From an uncultured Prevotellaceae bacterium (lineage in GTDB: Bacteria > Bacteroidota > Bacteroidia > Bacteroidales > Bacteroidaceae): DNA of 41,258 bases. The notes under the pieces were generated by a model. That model had not been told where the DNA came from. It made no database searches and saw nothing but the letters and a program-made list of their open reading frames with translations. Shown here in pieces: positions 1 to 7,257 of this stretch; position 1 is the first letter of the stretch; each line of letters begins with the position of its first letter. The stretch is from contig ONKX01000035.1 in the NCBI GenBank assembly GCA_900318555.1, forward strand, positions 1 to 41,258, read 5' to 3'. Position numbers and translations under genes: made by a program.

Positions 1-47
1 TTCTGTTCCACGAGAACCACTTTGATGCGATTAATATCTTTAGCCAT
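1..47 (-). CDS. N-terminus of probable XRE-type HTH regulator (cut by window edge)
   Basis: Only 15 codons are present, reading leftward from an ATG at 47. The visible peptide, MAKDINRIKVVLVEQ, resembles the start of small Cro/C1-type helix-turn-helix proteins of Bacteroidetes, where an N-R-I-K-x-V-L stretch forms helix 1. A -7 box (TAAATTTGC, minus strand, 81-73) lies just upstream, which supports a real start. The HTH itself lies outside the window, so the family call rests on the first helix only. Confidence 0.45.
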   Translation of the reverse strand, partial: MAKDINRIKVVLVEQ

Positions 48-72
48 TGGCAACAAATTATTGATGTTTGCC

Positions 73-81
73 GCAAATTTA
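73..81 (-). promoter_or_regulatory. -7 box for the truncated leftward gene
   Basis: TAAATTTGC on the minus strand matches the Bacteroidetes primary sigma -7 consensus TAnnTTTG and lies 26 bases before the ATG at 47. Confidence 0.5.
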
Positions 82-218
82 TAAAATTTCCAGCAAAAAA
101 CCAACATACATTCCGCAAAAACTTCCGTTTTTTGTCATTCTTTCACAAAAAACATCATTTTCAGCCGTAACATTTCACTTTTTCGCCTACTATAAGAGTA
201 GAATGTCGAACATTTAGA

Positions 219-235
219 GTCCCTTGATAAGGGAC
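219..235 (+). promoter_or_regulatory. small hairpin ahead of the 283-624 gene
   Basis: GTCCCTT and AAGGGAC form a perfect 7-bp stem with a 3-base loop in the intergenic DNA. It would lie in the 5' UTR if transcription starts upstream; its role is unknown. No convincing TAnnTTTG box was found for this gene. Confidence 0.35.
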
Positions 236-282
236 GGCTATAATGCGGGGATTTAGTAAGAACAATTATATAAAGGATATTT

Positions 283-624
283 ATGACACCTACTCGCGAA
301 CAATTCAAGGATTTCATTGCTGCCATACAAAAGGCACTGGCAAAAGAGAAGAACGTAAACAAAGCACTAAAGCAAATCTGGGACGATGACCAAGGCCAAT
401 ACCCGCCTTTTTACATCTCGCCCCTTTGGGAAGCCGTCTATCAGGCCTTCAACATCATGTTCGGCCTGAAAGATGACGATGTTGTCGGTAACGAGCTCTC
501 TTGGTGGCTCGATGCAGCCCCCAAGAACGAGGCCAAGTATTGGATTGACAAGAAGGAATACAACGTCAGCGATGTCGATGCCTTCTATGACTATTTGGTG
601 GGAATGTTAAACAAGGAAGAATAA
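283..624 (+). CDS. hypothetical acidic protein, 113 aa
   Basis: I do not recognise this family. The 113-residue product has no signal peptide or membrane segment. It has a lysine-rich N-terminal helix (residues 5-30) followed by an acidic, aromatic-rich body with many Trp, Tyr and Asp residues (roughly 33-110). That composition fits a small soluble globular protein, such as an immunity or adaptor protein, but no motif fixes a function. The start is supported by an AAAGGAT stretch 8 bases upstream. The gene stands alone; its stop is followed closely by the 11-bp repeat array. Confidence 0.6.
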   Translation: MTPTREQFKDFIAAIQKALAKEKNVNKALKQIWDDDQGQYPPFYISPLWEAVYQAFNIMFGLKDDDVVGNELSWWLDAAPKNEAKYWIDKKEYNVSDVDAFYDYLVGMLNKEE

Positions 625-639
625 TGAAGATAGGAGCAC

Positions 640-890
640 TTAAAGAAGGCTAAAGGAACACCAAAGGATGGGTCTTCTTACCCTCTTCTTACACCACCGA
701 AAGAGTTGGCTCGGCATCTCGAAAGTCTCTCTTACCTCTCTCGAAGGTCTCGGCTTGCTCTCGGCCACCTCTATCCTCGGCCTATGCTACGCCTATCCTA
801 CGCCTACGCTACGCCCTTGCTACGATATAGCTACGACCTACGAACGACGGCGGAACGGCTACGACCTACGAACGACGGCGGAACGACCTT
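640..890. repeat. degenerate 11-bp tandem array with an exact 28-bp duplication
   Basis: Written in blocks of 11 from base 640, the sequence shows a continuous series of related units: TAAAGGAACAC and CAAAGGATGGG, then TCTTCTTACCC and TCTTCTTACAC, then TCTCGAAAGTC, TCTCTTACCTC and TCTCGAAGGTC, then TATGCTACGCC, TATCCTACGCC and TACGCTACGCC. Unit content drifts along the array while the 11-bp phase is kept for about 20 units. Bases 830-857 are repeated exactly at 858-885, a 28-bp tandem duplication that breaks the phase. Open frames here are low-complexity and are not called as genes. Confidence 0.75.
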
Positions 891-1031
891 GCTATGTGTA
901 GTTTTTCTCAAAGTCAACAAAAACCTTAGTCTTTTTATCCAGATAAAGATTTAATCCTCGAACAAAGTCGTGCCAAAGATGTCGGTCTGACGACACGTTA
1001 ACATTGGCACGATTGATAGCGGTCAAAACAT

Positions 1032-1061
1032 CTGTCCCACATATATAATAAGGTGGGACAG
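1032..1061. repeat. inverted repeat with AT-rich loop
   Basis: CTGTCCCAC and GTGGGACAG form a perfect 9-bp stem around a 12-base loop (ATATATAATAAG). It lies 45 bases before a -7 box. The right arm belongs to a motif that recurs near 9676. It could be an operator or a recombination site; no T-tract follows, so it is not a typical terminator. Confidence 0.5.
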
Positions 1062-1106
1062 CAGTTTTGTGATGCTCCAATTGATACACTTATCGAAAAT
1101 TATTCG

Positions 1107-1115
1107 TAACTTTGC
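1107..1115 (+). promoter_or_regulatory. -7 box of a short transcription unit
   Basis: TAACTTTGC matches the Bacteroidetes -7 consensus. It is followed at 1114-1128 by a small perfect hairpin (GCGGTT, loop GAA, AACCGC). With the terminator at 1375-1412 it defines a transcript of about 290 nt. Confidence 0.55.
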
Positions 1116-1203
1116 GGTTGAAAACCGCGAGAACGGGCTGCACCTCGACAAAGAGCGAGCTCTCTGTACTCGGTTTGCACCGTTCCTTGCAGTCGAAAAG
1201 GTT

Positions 1204-1392
1204 ATGATAAGCGAAAACAAGCGAAATCTGACCCCAAAAGAAGAGTATTACAAATTAATTACAGATGAGAAATCGAACCACATAGGGACAAATGCTAACG
1301 GTGCTGGTTCTCAGTGTGTTAGACGGGAAAATATAGGGAGCCTCTCCTTCCGCGAGAGATACCTCTCTCTCCGCAAAGAGTTCAATGAGTAA
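1204..1392 (+). CDS. possible small protein, 62 aa, in a short transcript
   Basis: The ATG at 1204 has AAAAGG five bases upstream and opens a 62-codon frame rich in Lys, Arg and Glu, with no membrane segment or known motif. A longer frame from 1069 starts upstream of the -7 box at 1107, so the shorter start is preferred. The stop codon lies in the loop of a strong terminator, which shows that the strand is transcribed. The transcript could equally be a small RNA whose open frame is incidental. No family is recognised. Confidence 0.35.
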   Translation: MISENKRNLTPKEEYYKLITDEKSNHIGTNANGAGSQCVRRENIGSLSFRERYLSLRKEFNE

Positions 1393-1412
1393 CATCGTTG
1401 AACTCTTTTTTT
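1375..1412 (+). terminator. intrinsic terminator
   Basis: AAAGAGTTCAA and TTGAACTCTTT form a perfect 11-bp stem with a 12-base loop, followed by a T-tract ending at 1412. It closes the 1107-1392 transcription unit and separates it from the converging MBL gene. Confidence 0.8.
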
Positions 1413-1422
1413 GCGATGAAGT

Positions 1423-2160
1423 CTACTCGTAATGTCTGATTCTTACATCGATGCCGTCCCCTTTGAGTATTCCAGGGAGACCACTCACGTCAGTCTGGCC
1501 GTAGTGATATGGGAATACCACTTTGGGCTTGATGATTCTCGCAGCCTTAACCAATTGGTCTGGCGTCATCGTGTAGGGCTGGTTGCAAGGCAGGAAAGCA
1601 ACGTCGATGTCCTTAATGGCTGACATTTCAGGGATGTCCTCCGTATCACCAGCGATATAGATTCTCAGGCCATCGATAGTCAAAATGTAGCCGTTGTCAC
1701 GCCCTTTGGGATGGAATTGCGTGTGCCCCTCAGTGTAGTTATAGGCAGGAACGGCTTCAATGGTGAAGTCTTCGGCAATTTGTAAGTTATCACCATTTTT
1801 CATCACCTCGCCAGAGCCATACATATCGGCACATCGCTGGTTGGTAATGAAACGTGTTTTTTCGCCAGACAGCAGCTTGATGGCATCTTGGTTAAAGTGG
1901 TCAAAGTGCTCGTGAGTCACCAAGAGATAGTCGGCCTTTGGCATGGAGGCGTAGTCTATCACTTTGTTGCCCAACTTCGTCACAGGGTCAACCTCGATCT
2001 CTTTGCCGTCATACTGAATGCGGATGCTGGCATGTGTCAAGGCATGGAACGTCACTTCCTTCCCACTTTTGGTCTTAAACACGTCAGTTTCATAATCTCC
2101 CTGGCCACAGGCAGTTGTTAGCCCAATTGCAGCAAATAAGCAAGTCAAAATCTTTTTCAT
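1423..2160 (-). CDS. MBL-fold metal-dependent hydrolase, probable lipoprotein
   Basis: This is a 245-residue metallo-beta-lactamase-fold protein of the UlaG-like type. The metal motif THEHFDH is at residues 82-88 (His83, His85, Asp87, His88); further ligands are likely His146, Asp172 in AGDTED and His219 in PYHYG. The N-terminus is a hydrophobic signal ending in LTTAC (Cys18), an atypical but plausible Bacteroidetes lipobox, so an envelope location is inferred. Substrate is unknown; relatives are annotated only as metal-dependent hydrolases. A minus-strand -7 box lies 35 bases before the start. Confidence 0.85.
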   Translation of the reverse strand: MKKILTCLFAAIGLTTACGQGDYETDVFKTKSGKEVTFHALTHASIRIQYDGKEIEVDPVTKLGNKVIDYASMPKADYLLVTHEHFDHFNQDAIKLLSGEKTRFITNQRCADMYGSGEVMKNGDNLQIAEDFTIEAVPAYNYTEGHTQFHPKGRDNGYILTIDGLRIYIAGDTEDIPEMSAIKDIDVAFLPCNQPYTMTPDQLVKAARIIKPKVVFPYHYGQTDVSGLPGILKGDGIDVRIRHYE

Positions 2161-2194
2161 TTCCTAATAATTTTAAAAACATGCAATTTTTATT

Positions 2195-2203
2195 GCAAAG
2201 GTA
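2195..2203 (-). promoter_or_regulatory. -7 box for the MBL lipoprotein gene
   Basis: TACCTTTGC on the minus strand is spaced 35 bases from the ATG at 2160. It is divergent from the promoter at 2226. Confidence 0.6.
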
Positions 2204-2225
2204 GCAATAATTCTTCACTTTTTCG

Positions 2226-2234
2226 TAACTTTGC
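2226..2234 (+). promoter_or_regulatory. -7 box for the GH35-like gene
   Basis: TAACTTTGC lies 36 bases upstream of the ATG at 2271 and is preceded by a CACTTTTTCG stretch like that of other promoters in the window. Confidence 0.6.
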
Positions 2235-2270
2235 AAATAAATTTTGCACAGATTTAATATGTTTTGTGAT

Positions 2271-3872
2271 ATGAAGAAGATTTTGATTATTTTCCTTATT
2301 GCAATGGTCACGATGCAGAGTGCTTTTGCTGGTGACAGACTATCGAGTTTACCGTGTCCTATCCTCGGCGGTGAGTTGAGCAATTCGGCGGCGACATCAG
2401 TGGCAGACATTGACGAGGTGATGCCACGGATGCGGGCATTGGGTCTGAACACGGTGCTCGTGCCAGCATATTGGGAGTTGATGGAGCCCGTAGAGGGACA
2501 GTTCGATTTCACACTCATCGACCGCACCATCGACGTGGCACGACGCGAGCAGTTGCATGTCGTGTTCCTTTGGTTCGGCGCGTGGAAAAACTCGATGTCG
2601 TGCTATGCGCCAGCATGGTTCAAGCAGGACACGAAACGATTCCCTCGGGCGATGACCGCCGAAGGGAAGCAGATGGAGATAGCCTCGTGCTTCAGCGATA
2701 ACGTGCTGCAGGCGGACCTGAAGGCCTTCTCCGCGCTGATGCGACATATCCGTGAGCGCGACCCGCAGCGCGAGGTGGTCATCATGATGCAGATAGAGAA
2801 CGAAATCGGTATGCTGGAGTCGGCACGCGACCACTCGCCATTGGCAGAAAAAGCATATAAAAAGGAACGCTGGGCAGAACGCTATGGCACGGATGAATAT
2901 GCCGACGAGAAGTTTATGGCGCTGAGTTATGCCCGCTATGTGGAACACTTGGCTCAGGCTGCCCGCGAGACGCACGACATGCCGCTCTATGTGAATGCTG
3001 CGATGAACAGTCGTGGGCGTCGTCCTGGCGAATATCCGTCGGCAGGCCCGTTGGCACATCTCATCGACTTCTGGCACGAGGGAGCACCCAGCATCGACCT
3101 GCTCGCTCCTGATATCTACGATACCGGTTTCAAGTCGTGGTGTGCGCAGTATGCCATGCCTTTGCGTCCGCAGGATGGAGGGATAATCAAGAACCGACTC
3201 TTTATCCCTGAGAGCCGTTGCTGCGAGAATAGCGGCGTCCGCGCCCTCTATGCTTTCGGCGAGCATCAGGCTTTGGGCTTCTCGCCTTTTGCCATCGACC
3301 AGGCCAGCGCAAAGGAAACGGAATCCGTCACGCAGGCCTACGGCCTGTTGCAACAAGTCTATTCTCTCACCTCTCACCTCTCACCTCTCACCACTTATGG
3401 TTTACTTTTCGACCAGGAGGATCGTGAACGCGTGATTGATGACAACGGCGTAGTGATGACCTGCCGCCATTACTTCACCCTGCCTTGGGATCCCCGTGCT
3501 ACCGACGGAAGTACTTGGCCTGAGGGTGGCGCCCTGCTCATCCGGCTTGGCAAGTTTGACTACCTCTTGGCTGGTAGTGGTGTGGTCATCGACTTCAAGA
3601 CGCTGTCTGAGAAGCAACAAGAACAGCAAAAGACATTAGGCGAGGACGGTTTCGCTGAAGCAGGTGCTAACTCTCAACTTTCAACTTTAAACTCTCAACT
3701 GTTCAAAGGCAAGCGCCTCGGTCTCCTTTCCGTCGATGAAGTTGGAATCGATGCTGCTGGCACCATGCAATACCTCCGCCGCCATAACGGCGACCAGACC
3801 CACCAAGGCCGTCATGCCCGCATCGGCGTTGGCGAATGGAAAATCCTCCACATCAAGCTCTACGAATATTAA
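2271..3872 (+). CDS. secreted GH35-like beta-galactosidase family glycosidase
   Basis: The 533-residue product starts at the ATG at 2271, which opens a clean signal peptide cut after AFA (residue 20). The N-terminal TIM barrel has the GH35/GH42-type acid/base motif QIENEIG (Glu178) and a probable nucleophile in FIPESR (Glu314). The C-terminal part resembles the DUF5597-type domain of Bacteroidetes GH35 proteins. It probably removes terminal beta-galactosyl or similar residues from glycans outside the cytoplasm. Two low-complexity peptides, at residues about 365-374 and 467-478, are encoded by 7-bp tandem arrays (3364-3391 and 3669-3703) and look like insertions into surface loops. A zinc-ribbon gene follows directly. 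Confidence 0.8.
   Translation: MKKILIIFLIAMVTMQSAFAGDRLSSLPCPILGGELSNSAATSVADIDEVMPRMRALGLNTVLVPAYWELMEPVEGQFDFTLIDRTIDVARREQLHVVFLWFGAWKNSMSCYAPAWFKQDTKRFPRAMTAEGKQMEIASCFSDNVLQADLKAFSALMRHIRERDPQREVVIMMQIENEIGMLESARDHSPLAEKAYKKERWAERYGTDEYADEKFMALSYARYVEHLAQAARETHDMPLYVNAAMNSRGRRPGEYPSAGPLAHLIDFWHEGAPSIDLLAPDIYDTGFKSWCAQYAMPLRPQDGGIIKNRLFIPESRCCENSGVRALYAFGEHQALGFSPFAIDQASAKETESVTQAYGLLQQVYSLTSHLSPLTTYGLLFDQEDRERVIDDNGVVMTCRHYFTLPWDPRATDGSTWPEGGALLIRLGKFDYLLAGSGVVIDFKTLSEKQQEQQKTLGEDGFAEAGANSQLSTLNSQLFKGKRLGLLSVDEVGIDAAGTMQYLRRHNGDQTHQGRHARIGVGEWKILHIKLYEY
3364..3391. repeat. 7-bp tandem array inside the GH35-like gene
   Basis: Four exact consecutive copies of CTCTCAC, fully inside the reading frame. 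They encode a Ser/Leu-rich stretch near residues 365-373. Confidence 0.9.
3669..3703. repeat. 7-bp tandem array inside the GH35-like gene
   Basis: Five units of the form AACTNTN (AACTCTC, AACTTTC, AACTTTA, AACTCTC, AACTGTT), in frame, encoding Asn/Ser/Gln/Leu residues about 467-478. Confidence 0.85.
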
Positions 3873-3873
3873 A

Positions 3874-4167
3874 ATGGCGTGGAAACTGAGATATCGCTGC
3901 AAGCAGTGTGGCTACGAAGCTGAGGTGTACGAAGGTCGTGGACTCTTTCGACAGGAGATTACGGCCATGTCGTGCCCAGACTGCCATACCATCCAGAACA
4001 TCGTGGTGGGTGGCATCATTGCCGACGTGGCTCCATCGTACAGAAGCGAGGCGGGCCGTTTGTGCCTGCAGTGTGGCAGCGATAACATCAGGATTTGGAA
4101 CAAGAAAACCTGTCCCCGATGTCAAGGCGAAATGGAACAGACCGGCGAGAAAGAATTTTGGACGTAG
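3874..4167 (+). CDS. double zinc-ribbon protein, 97 aa
   Basis: Four CxxC pairs (Cys9/12, Cys34/37, Cys64/67, Cys80/83) form two zinc ribbons in a 97-residue cytoplasmic protein with no other domain. Its ATG lies one base after the stop of the glycosidase gene, so the two are probably cotranscribed, although a functional link is not obvious. Such stand-alone ribbons usually bind nucleic acid or a protein partner; no specific role is claimed. The longer open frame beginning at 3736 overlaps the glycosidase and is not used. A terminator follows at once. Confidence 0.75.
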   Translation: MAWKLRYRCKQCGYEAEVYEGRGLFRQEITAMSCPDCHTIQNIVVGGIIADVAPSYRSEAGRLCLQCGSDNIRIWNKKTCPRCQGEMEQTGEKEFWT

Positions 4168-4170
4168 CCT

Positions 4171-4208
4171 AAAAAAGCAAGCCCGCAGTATTGCGAGCTT
4201 GCCCTTTT
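4171..4208. terminator. bidirectional intrinsic terminator
   Basis: GCAAGC (4177-4182) pairs with GCTTGC (4197-4202), with further CGCA/TGCG pairing inside. A-runs on the left and T-residues on the right let it work on both strands. It closes the zinc-ribbon gene and backs up the terminator of the converging HU gene. Confidence 0.7.
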
Positions 4209-4236
4209 GTCAATCTGATAGACATCAGCCATTTTT

Positions 4237-4271
4237 ACATCTGACATCTTCCATCTTACCTCTTACCTCTT
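4237..4271. repeat. 7-bp tandem array
   Basis: Five units: ACATCTG, ACATCTT, CCATCTT, ACCTCTT, ACCTCTT. It is intergenic, between the two terminators of the converging genes. Confidence 0.85.
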
Positions 4272-4312
4272 CTCTGCAAGCAGAGTGTGGCGTTGCGAAT
4301 TCTTCTTACCTC

Positions 4313-4346
4313 TAAAAGAGTTGCCCCGCGAGGGGGCGAACTCTTT
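4313..4346 (-). terminator. terminator of the HU-fusion gene
   Basis: On the minus strand AAAGAGTT pairs with AACTCTTT, with an inner CCCC/GGGG stem, followed by a short T-run. It lies 15 bases after the stop of the leftward gene. Confidence 0.65.
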
Positions 4347-4380
4347 ACAATGTTCAATGTTCAACGTTCAATGTTCAACG
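4346..4380. repeat. 7-bp tandem array covering the HU-fusion stop codon
   Basis: Units TACAATG, TTCAATG, TTCAACG, TTCAATG, TTCAACG. On the minus strand they read as TTGAACR repeats. The array encodes the last residues and stop codon (4361-4363) of the leftward gene. Confidence 0.9.
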
Positions 4381-5092
4381 TTTTAGTCCTGTCCCATGCC
4401 GTGGTCGTTGCGCTCAGCGTGAACGCCTCGCTATACAGCGCGCTTGCAGCCGTAGGCACGGTGCCGTCGGTGGTGTAGTGGATCTCTGCGCCGTCAGGAC
4501 CGCTGATGCTCACCTGCGTGGACTCGGTGAACGAGGTGTTACCACTAATGGTCGGCGAAGCCAGTGTCTGGTTCGAAGAACCACTACCGGAGTTGCCGCT
4601 GTTGTTTCCTGAATTCGTAGATTCAGCGTCTTCGCCTGTGCCATCGTCAATTTCGGCGTCGTCGGTGCTGGTCACGCGCTTCACCTCCTTGCCGTCGCGG
4701 TCGTAGCAGGTGATGACCACCGCCGTCGATTTCAGCTCGTCCTTCAGCTCGACGGCGGGCGTGAAGATGATGCGGCGCGTCTTGATCAGGCTCGTCTTCA
4801 CCTTGTTCACGTCGTCAACGCTGGATGCCGACAGACCGAAGCGGCAGCTGCCCAGACCGGGCAGGGGGATGGAGTGACCTTCCGGCAGCCAGGCCTTGAT
4901 GACCTCGCCGGCGGCGTCCCAACACGCCTGCATGACGCCTTCCGAGACACCCGAACGCAGGGCAGCCTCCTTGATGACCTTACTCTGGGTCAGTGCCGAA
5001 TACAGCTCGGGCTGCATGACCCACTTCCAAACTCCTTCAGAGTCCTTGCTGAACTTCAGCAACTTCTCTCTTGCTTTTACTTTCAATGCCAT
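4361..5092 (-). CDS. HU-family DNA-binding protein fused to chitobiase-type C-terminal domain
   Basis: Residues 1-140 of 243 resemble the HU/HIG-type histone-like proteins of Bacteroidales (HU-like core with GLGSCRFGL around 80-88). A Gly/Ser/Asn linker (about 155-178) leads to a beta-sandwich segment with the motif IHYTTDGTVPTAAS, characteristic of the chitobiase/beta-hexosaminidase C-terminal domain. The domain stops abruptly after SATTT. The last residues, TLNIER, are encoded by a 7-bp repeat array, so the C-terminus looks truncated or replaced. HU proteins bind DNA in the cytoplasm; the role of the second domain, usually seen in secreted glycosidases, is unclear. It may be a general protein- or sugar-binding module. 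A -7 box at 5206-5198 gives a leader of about 100 nt. Confidence 0.8.
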   Translation of the reverse strand: MALKVKAREKLLKFSKDSEGVWKWVMQPELYSALTQSKVIKEAALRSGVSEGVMQACWDAAGEVIKAWLPEGHSIPLPGLGSCRFGLSASSVDDVNKVKTSLIKTRRIIFTPAVELKDELKSTAVVITCYDRDGKEVKRVTSTDDAEIDDGTGEDAESTNSGNNSGNSGSGSSNQTLASPTISGNTSFTESTQVSISGPDGAEIHYTTDGTVPTAASALYSEAFTLSATTTAWDRTKTLNIER

Positions 5093-5197
5093 GATGTAAA
5101 AACTTTTAAAAATTAAACTTATGGTTGATTAATTCAGTCGGTTTCGGTCGGAAATGCCTGTCGTTACAGACATCTTAAACCCTTCCTAATTCCACCT

Positions 5198-5206
5198 ACA
5201 AAGTTA
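5198..5206 (-). promoter_or_regulatory. -7 box for the HU-fusion gene
   Basis: TAACTTTGT on the minus strand; transcription would give a 5' leader of roughly 100 nt before the ATG at 5092. Confidence 0.6.
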
Positions 5207-5305
5207 CGAAAAATTTTCGAATTATGCAAATATTTTCGCAATTATTCTAATTAATAAATGCAAAAAATATTTTTTGTTTTATTTGGTAGTTTCACTAATT
5301 GTTTG

Positions 5306-5314
5306 TATTTTTGC
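5306..5314 (+). promoter_or_regulatory. -7 box for the M6 protease gene
   Basis: TATTTTTGC lies 27 bases before the ATG at 5342. It rules out the upstream in-frame start at 5258. Confidence 0.6.
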
Positions 5315-5341
5315 AACATAAATTTAAATCATTACACTAAC

Positions 5342-7150
5342 ATGAAACGATTGTATTACATTATTGCAGCGCTTTTGCTGATTAGCCTTGAATCTTGGGC
5401 AGTTAAAGCAGATTACCGTTCGGTCGAAATAAGGCAACCAGACGGAACCTTTGTATCTGTTGTTCTTCATGGCGATGAGTTTTTTCACTATTACACCACA
5501 GATGACGGTGTCTTGCTTGTACAGTCGCAGGGAGCATATTATATAGCATCTACTGATGCAGAAGGGAAACTTTCTGCCACATCACTGTTGGCTCATAACA
5601 GAAATCAGCGTTCTGAAAACGAAAGGAAGGCTGTTGCAGCGCAAGATGTGGATCGTTTTATAGAAGAGGCATCTACCGAGGCCGCCATACGAAGGTCAAA
5701 CAGGAGGGAACCTATAGCAGAAAGCGAATCGCTGTTTCCTCACTCGGGCAGTCCTCGTGCCATAGTCATACTGGCAGAATTCGAAGATGTCAGATTTACT
5801 ATTGAGGAACCACAGCGTTCTTTTGATGCATACTTCAACTCACACGAGCCTCTAGTGAATTACGGACGAAAAGAAGACGCGAATATTTCGAGTGTGAGCA
5901 AATATTTTTCTGATGTAAGCTTTGAACAGTTTGTACCGCAGTTTGATGTTTACGGACCAGTGCAAGTGCCTAATCCTCTCAGCTATTATGGCGGGACAGC
6001 GTCAAGCGGTAATGATGAGAATATGCCGGCTTTGTTTCAGGATGCCTGCTCGCTGATGGACGAAACCATCGACTATTCTCAATACGATGCTAATGACGAC
6101 GGACGGGTGGATCTTGTCATCATCCTTTATGCTGGTTATTCACAGTCAATGTCTGGAAATTCAGCAGAATGTATTTGGCCCAAATCAGGGAGTGTCGCTG
6201 GCGGTACTTACGACGGGAAAAAGGTGTCACGCTATGCTGTCAATGCTGAACTCAATGGATTCCCAGGTTGTTGGAGTTCCGCACCCTTCGAGCGCATTAA
6301 TGGCATTGGAACGATGTGTCATGAATTCTGTCATGCGCTTGGCCTGCCTGATTTCTATCCGACAAAGGAATCAGTGAAAGGCAACAATCAGGGGATGGAA
6401 TATTGGAGCCTGATGGATAGCGGCAACTATCTCACGAACGGTTATACTCCTGTTGCCCTGAACGCATGGGAACGCGAGGCTTTCGGATGGATTGACATAC
6501 CGACGCTCAATGATACACAAGACCTGACGCTCACTCCGCTTGATGCTGGTGGCAAGGCCTATCGTATCCTCAACGACCATGATTCGTCTGGCCATGAGTA
6601 TTTCATCATCGAAAACATTCAGAAAGTCGGACACAATTATTATCAGAAAGGACATGGCATGTTAGTATATCATGTTGATTACGACCCGACACGATTTACC
6701 AATAATGAACCTGGCCATCCTCGCATGACCGTAGTCCCTGCAGACAACTGTCTTTTTGCACAGTATAATGTCGGAAAGACCATCGATGGAGTTAAAATCA
6801 ACAATGCCTATTTTTACAATGAGTTGGCAGGCGACCCATTCCCAGGCAGTAGCAATGTGGGAGAGCTTACGGACATGACAGGCCACGTGAATTTCAAGGT
6901 TTACAACGGCGACATACTGGACAAAGGCTTTTGCAATATTGTTGAAGACGAAACCGGAGTGATTAGTCTGTCATTGATTACGAACTACTCTGAATACTAC
7001 GCTCTTGGCATCAGCGATATTTCGTATCACCAGCAAGGAGAACCCGAGCAAATTTACACCCTTGACGGCCGCCGTACAACAAAATCCCGGAACGGCATTT
7101 ACATTGTGAAGACGAAAGACGGCAAAACGCATAAGATACTTTCTAAATAA
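5342..7150 (+). CDS. secreted M6-family metalloprotease
   Basis: The 602-residue protein has a signal peptide (residues 1-20), a propeptide-like region, and a peptidase M6 (immune inhibitor A-like) domain. That domain has the zinc motif HEFCH at 327-331 followed by GLPD, and an upstream calcium-type loop DANDDGRVD around 249-257. The C-terminus (about 570-602: IYTLDGRR, then GIYIVKTKDG) matches the short type IX secretion-style tails of Prevotella and relatives, so export to the cell surface or medium is inferred. The start at 5342 is chosen because it follows the -7 box at 5306 and opens the signal peptide. It is a single-gene unit closed by the hairpin at 7191. Confidence 0.88.
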   Translation: MKRLYYIIAALLLISLESWAVKADYRSVEIRQPDGTFVSVVLHGDEFFHYYTTDDGVLLVQSQGAYYIASTDAEGKLSATSLLAHNRNQRSENERKAVAAQDVDRFIEEASTEAAIRRSNRREPIAESESLFPHSGSPRAIVILAEFEDVRFTIEEPQRSFDAYFNSHEPLVNYGRKEDANISSVSKYFSDVSFEQFVPQFDVYGPVQVPNPLSYYGGTASSGNDENMPALFQDACSLMDETIDYSQYDANDDGRVDLVIILYAGYSQSMSGNSAECIWPKSGSVAGGTYDGKKVSRYAVNAELNGFPGCWSSAPFERINGIGTMCHEFCHALGLPDFYPTKESVKGNNQGMEYWSLMDSGNYLTNGYTPVALNAWEREAFGWIDIPTLNDTQDLTLTPLDAGGKAYRILNDHDSSGHEYFIIENIQKVGHNYYQKGHGMLVYHVDYDPTRFTNNEPGHPRMTVVPADNCLFAQYNVGKTIDGVKINNAYFYNELAGDPFPGSSNVGELTDMTGHVNFKVYNGDILDKGFCNIVEDETGVISLSLITNYSEYYALGISDISYHQQGEPEQIYTLDGRRTTKSRNGIYIVKTKDGKTHKILSK

Positions 7151-7190
7151 TAATCACTGATTCCGAGCATCACCATGCTCTCTTTCCTCT

Positions 7191-7230
7191 ATCGCGACGG
7201 AGAAAAAACTGCGTCGCGATGGAGTTTTTT
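7191..7230 (+). terminator. terminator of the M6 protease gene
   Basis: ATCGCGACG (7191-7199) pairs perfectly with CGTCGCGAT (7212-7220), with six T residues at 7225-7230. It lies between two converging genes. Confidence 0.75.
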
Positions 7231-7257
7231 CCACGACGCGACGCAGGAAAAATTCCG

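Noticed and set aside
239-244. TATAAT as a sigma-70-type -10 box
   Set aside because: Bacteroidetes primary promoters use TAnnTTTG, and no -35 element with suitable spacing is present.
668-954. Overlapping open frames in the 11-bp array
   Set aside because: They are low-complexity translations of tandem repeats with no start signal of their own.
2397-3377. 326-codon open frame on the minus strand inside the GH35-like gene
   Set aside because: It mirrors a well-supported gene with catalytic motifs, has no promoter or recognisable domain, and shows the His/Arg/Cys-rich composition of an antisense shadow.
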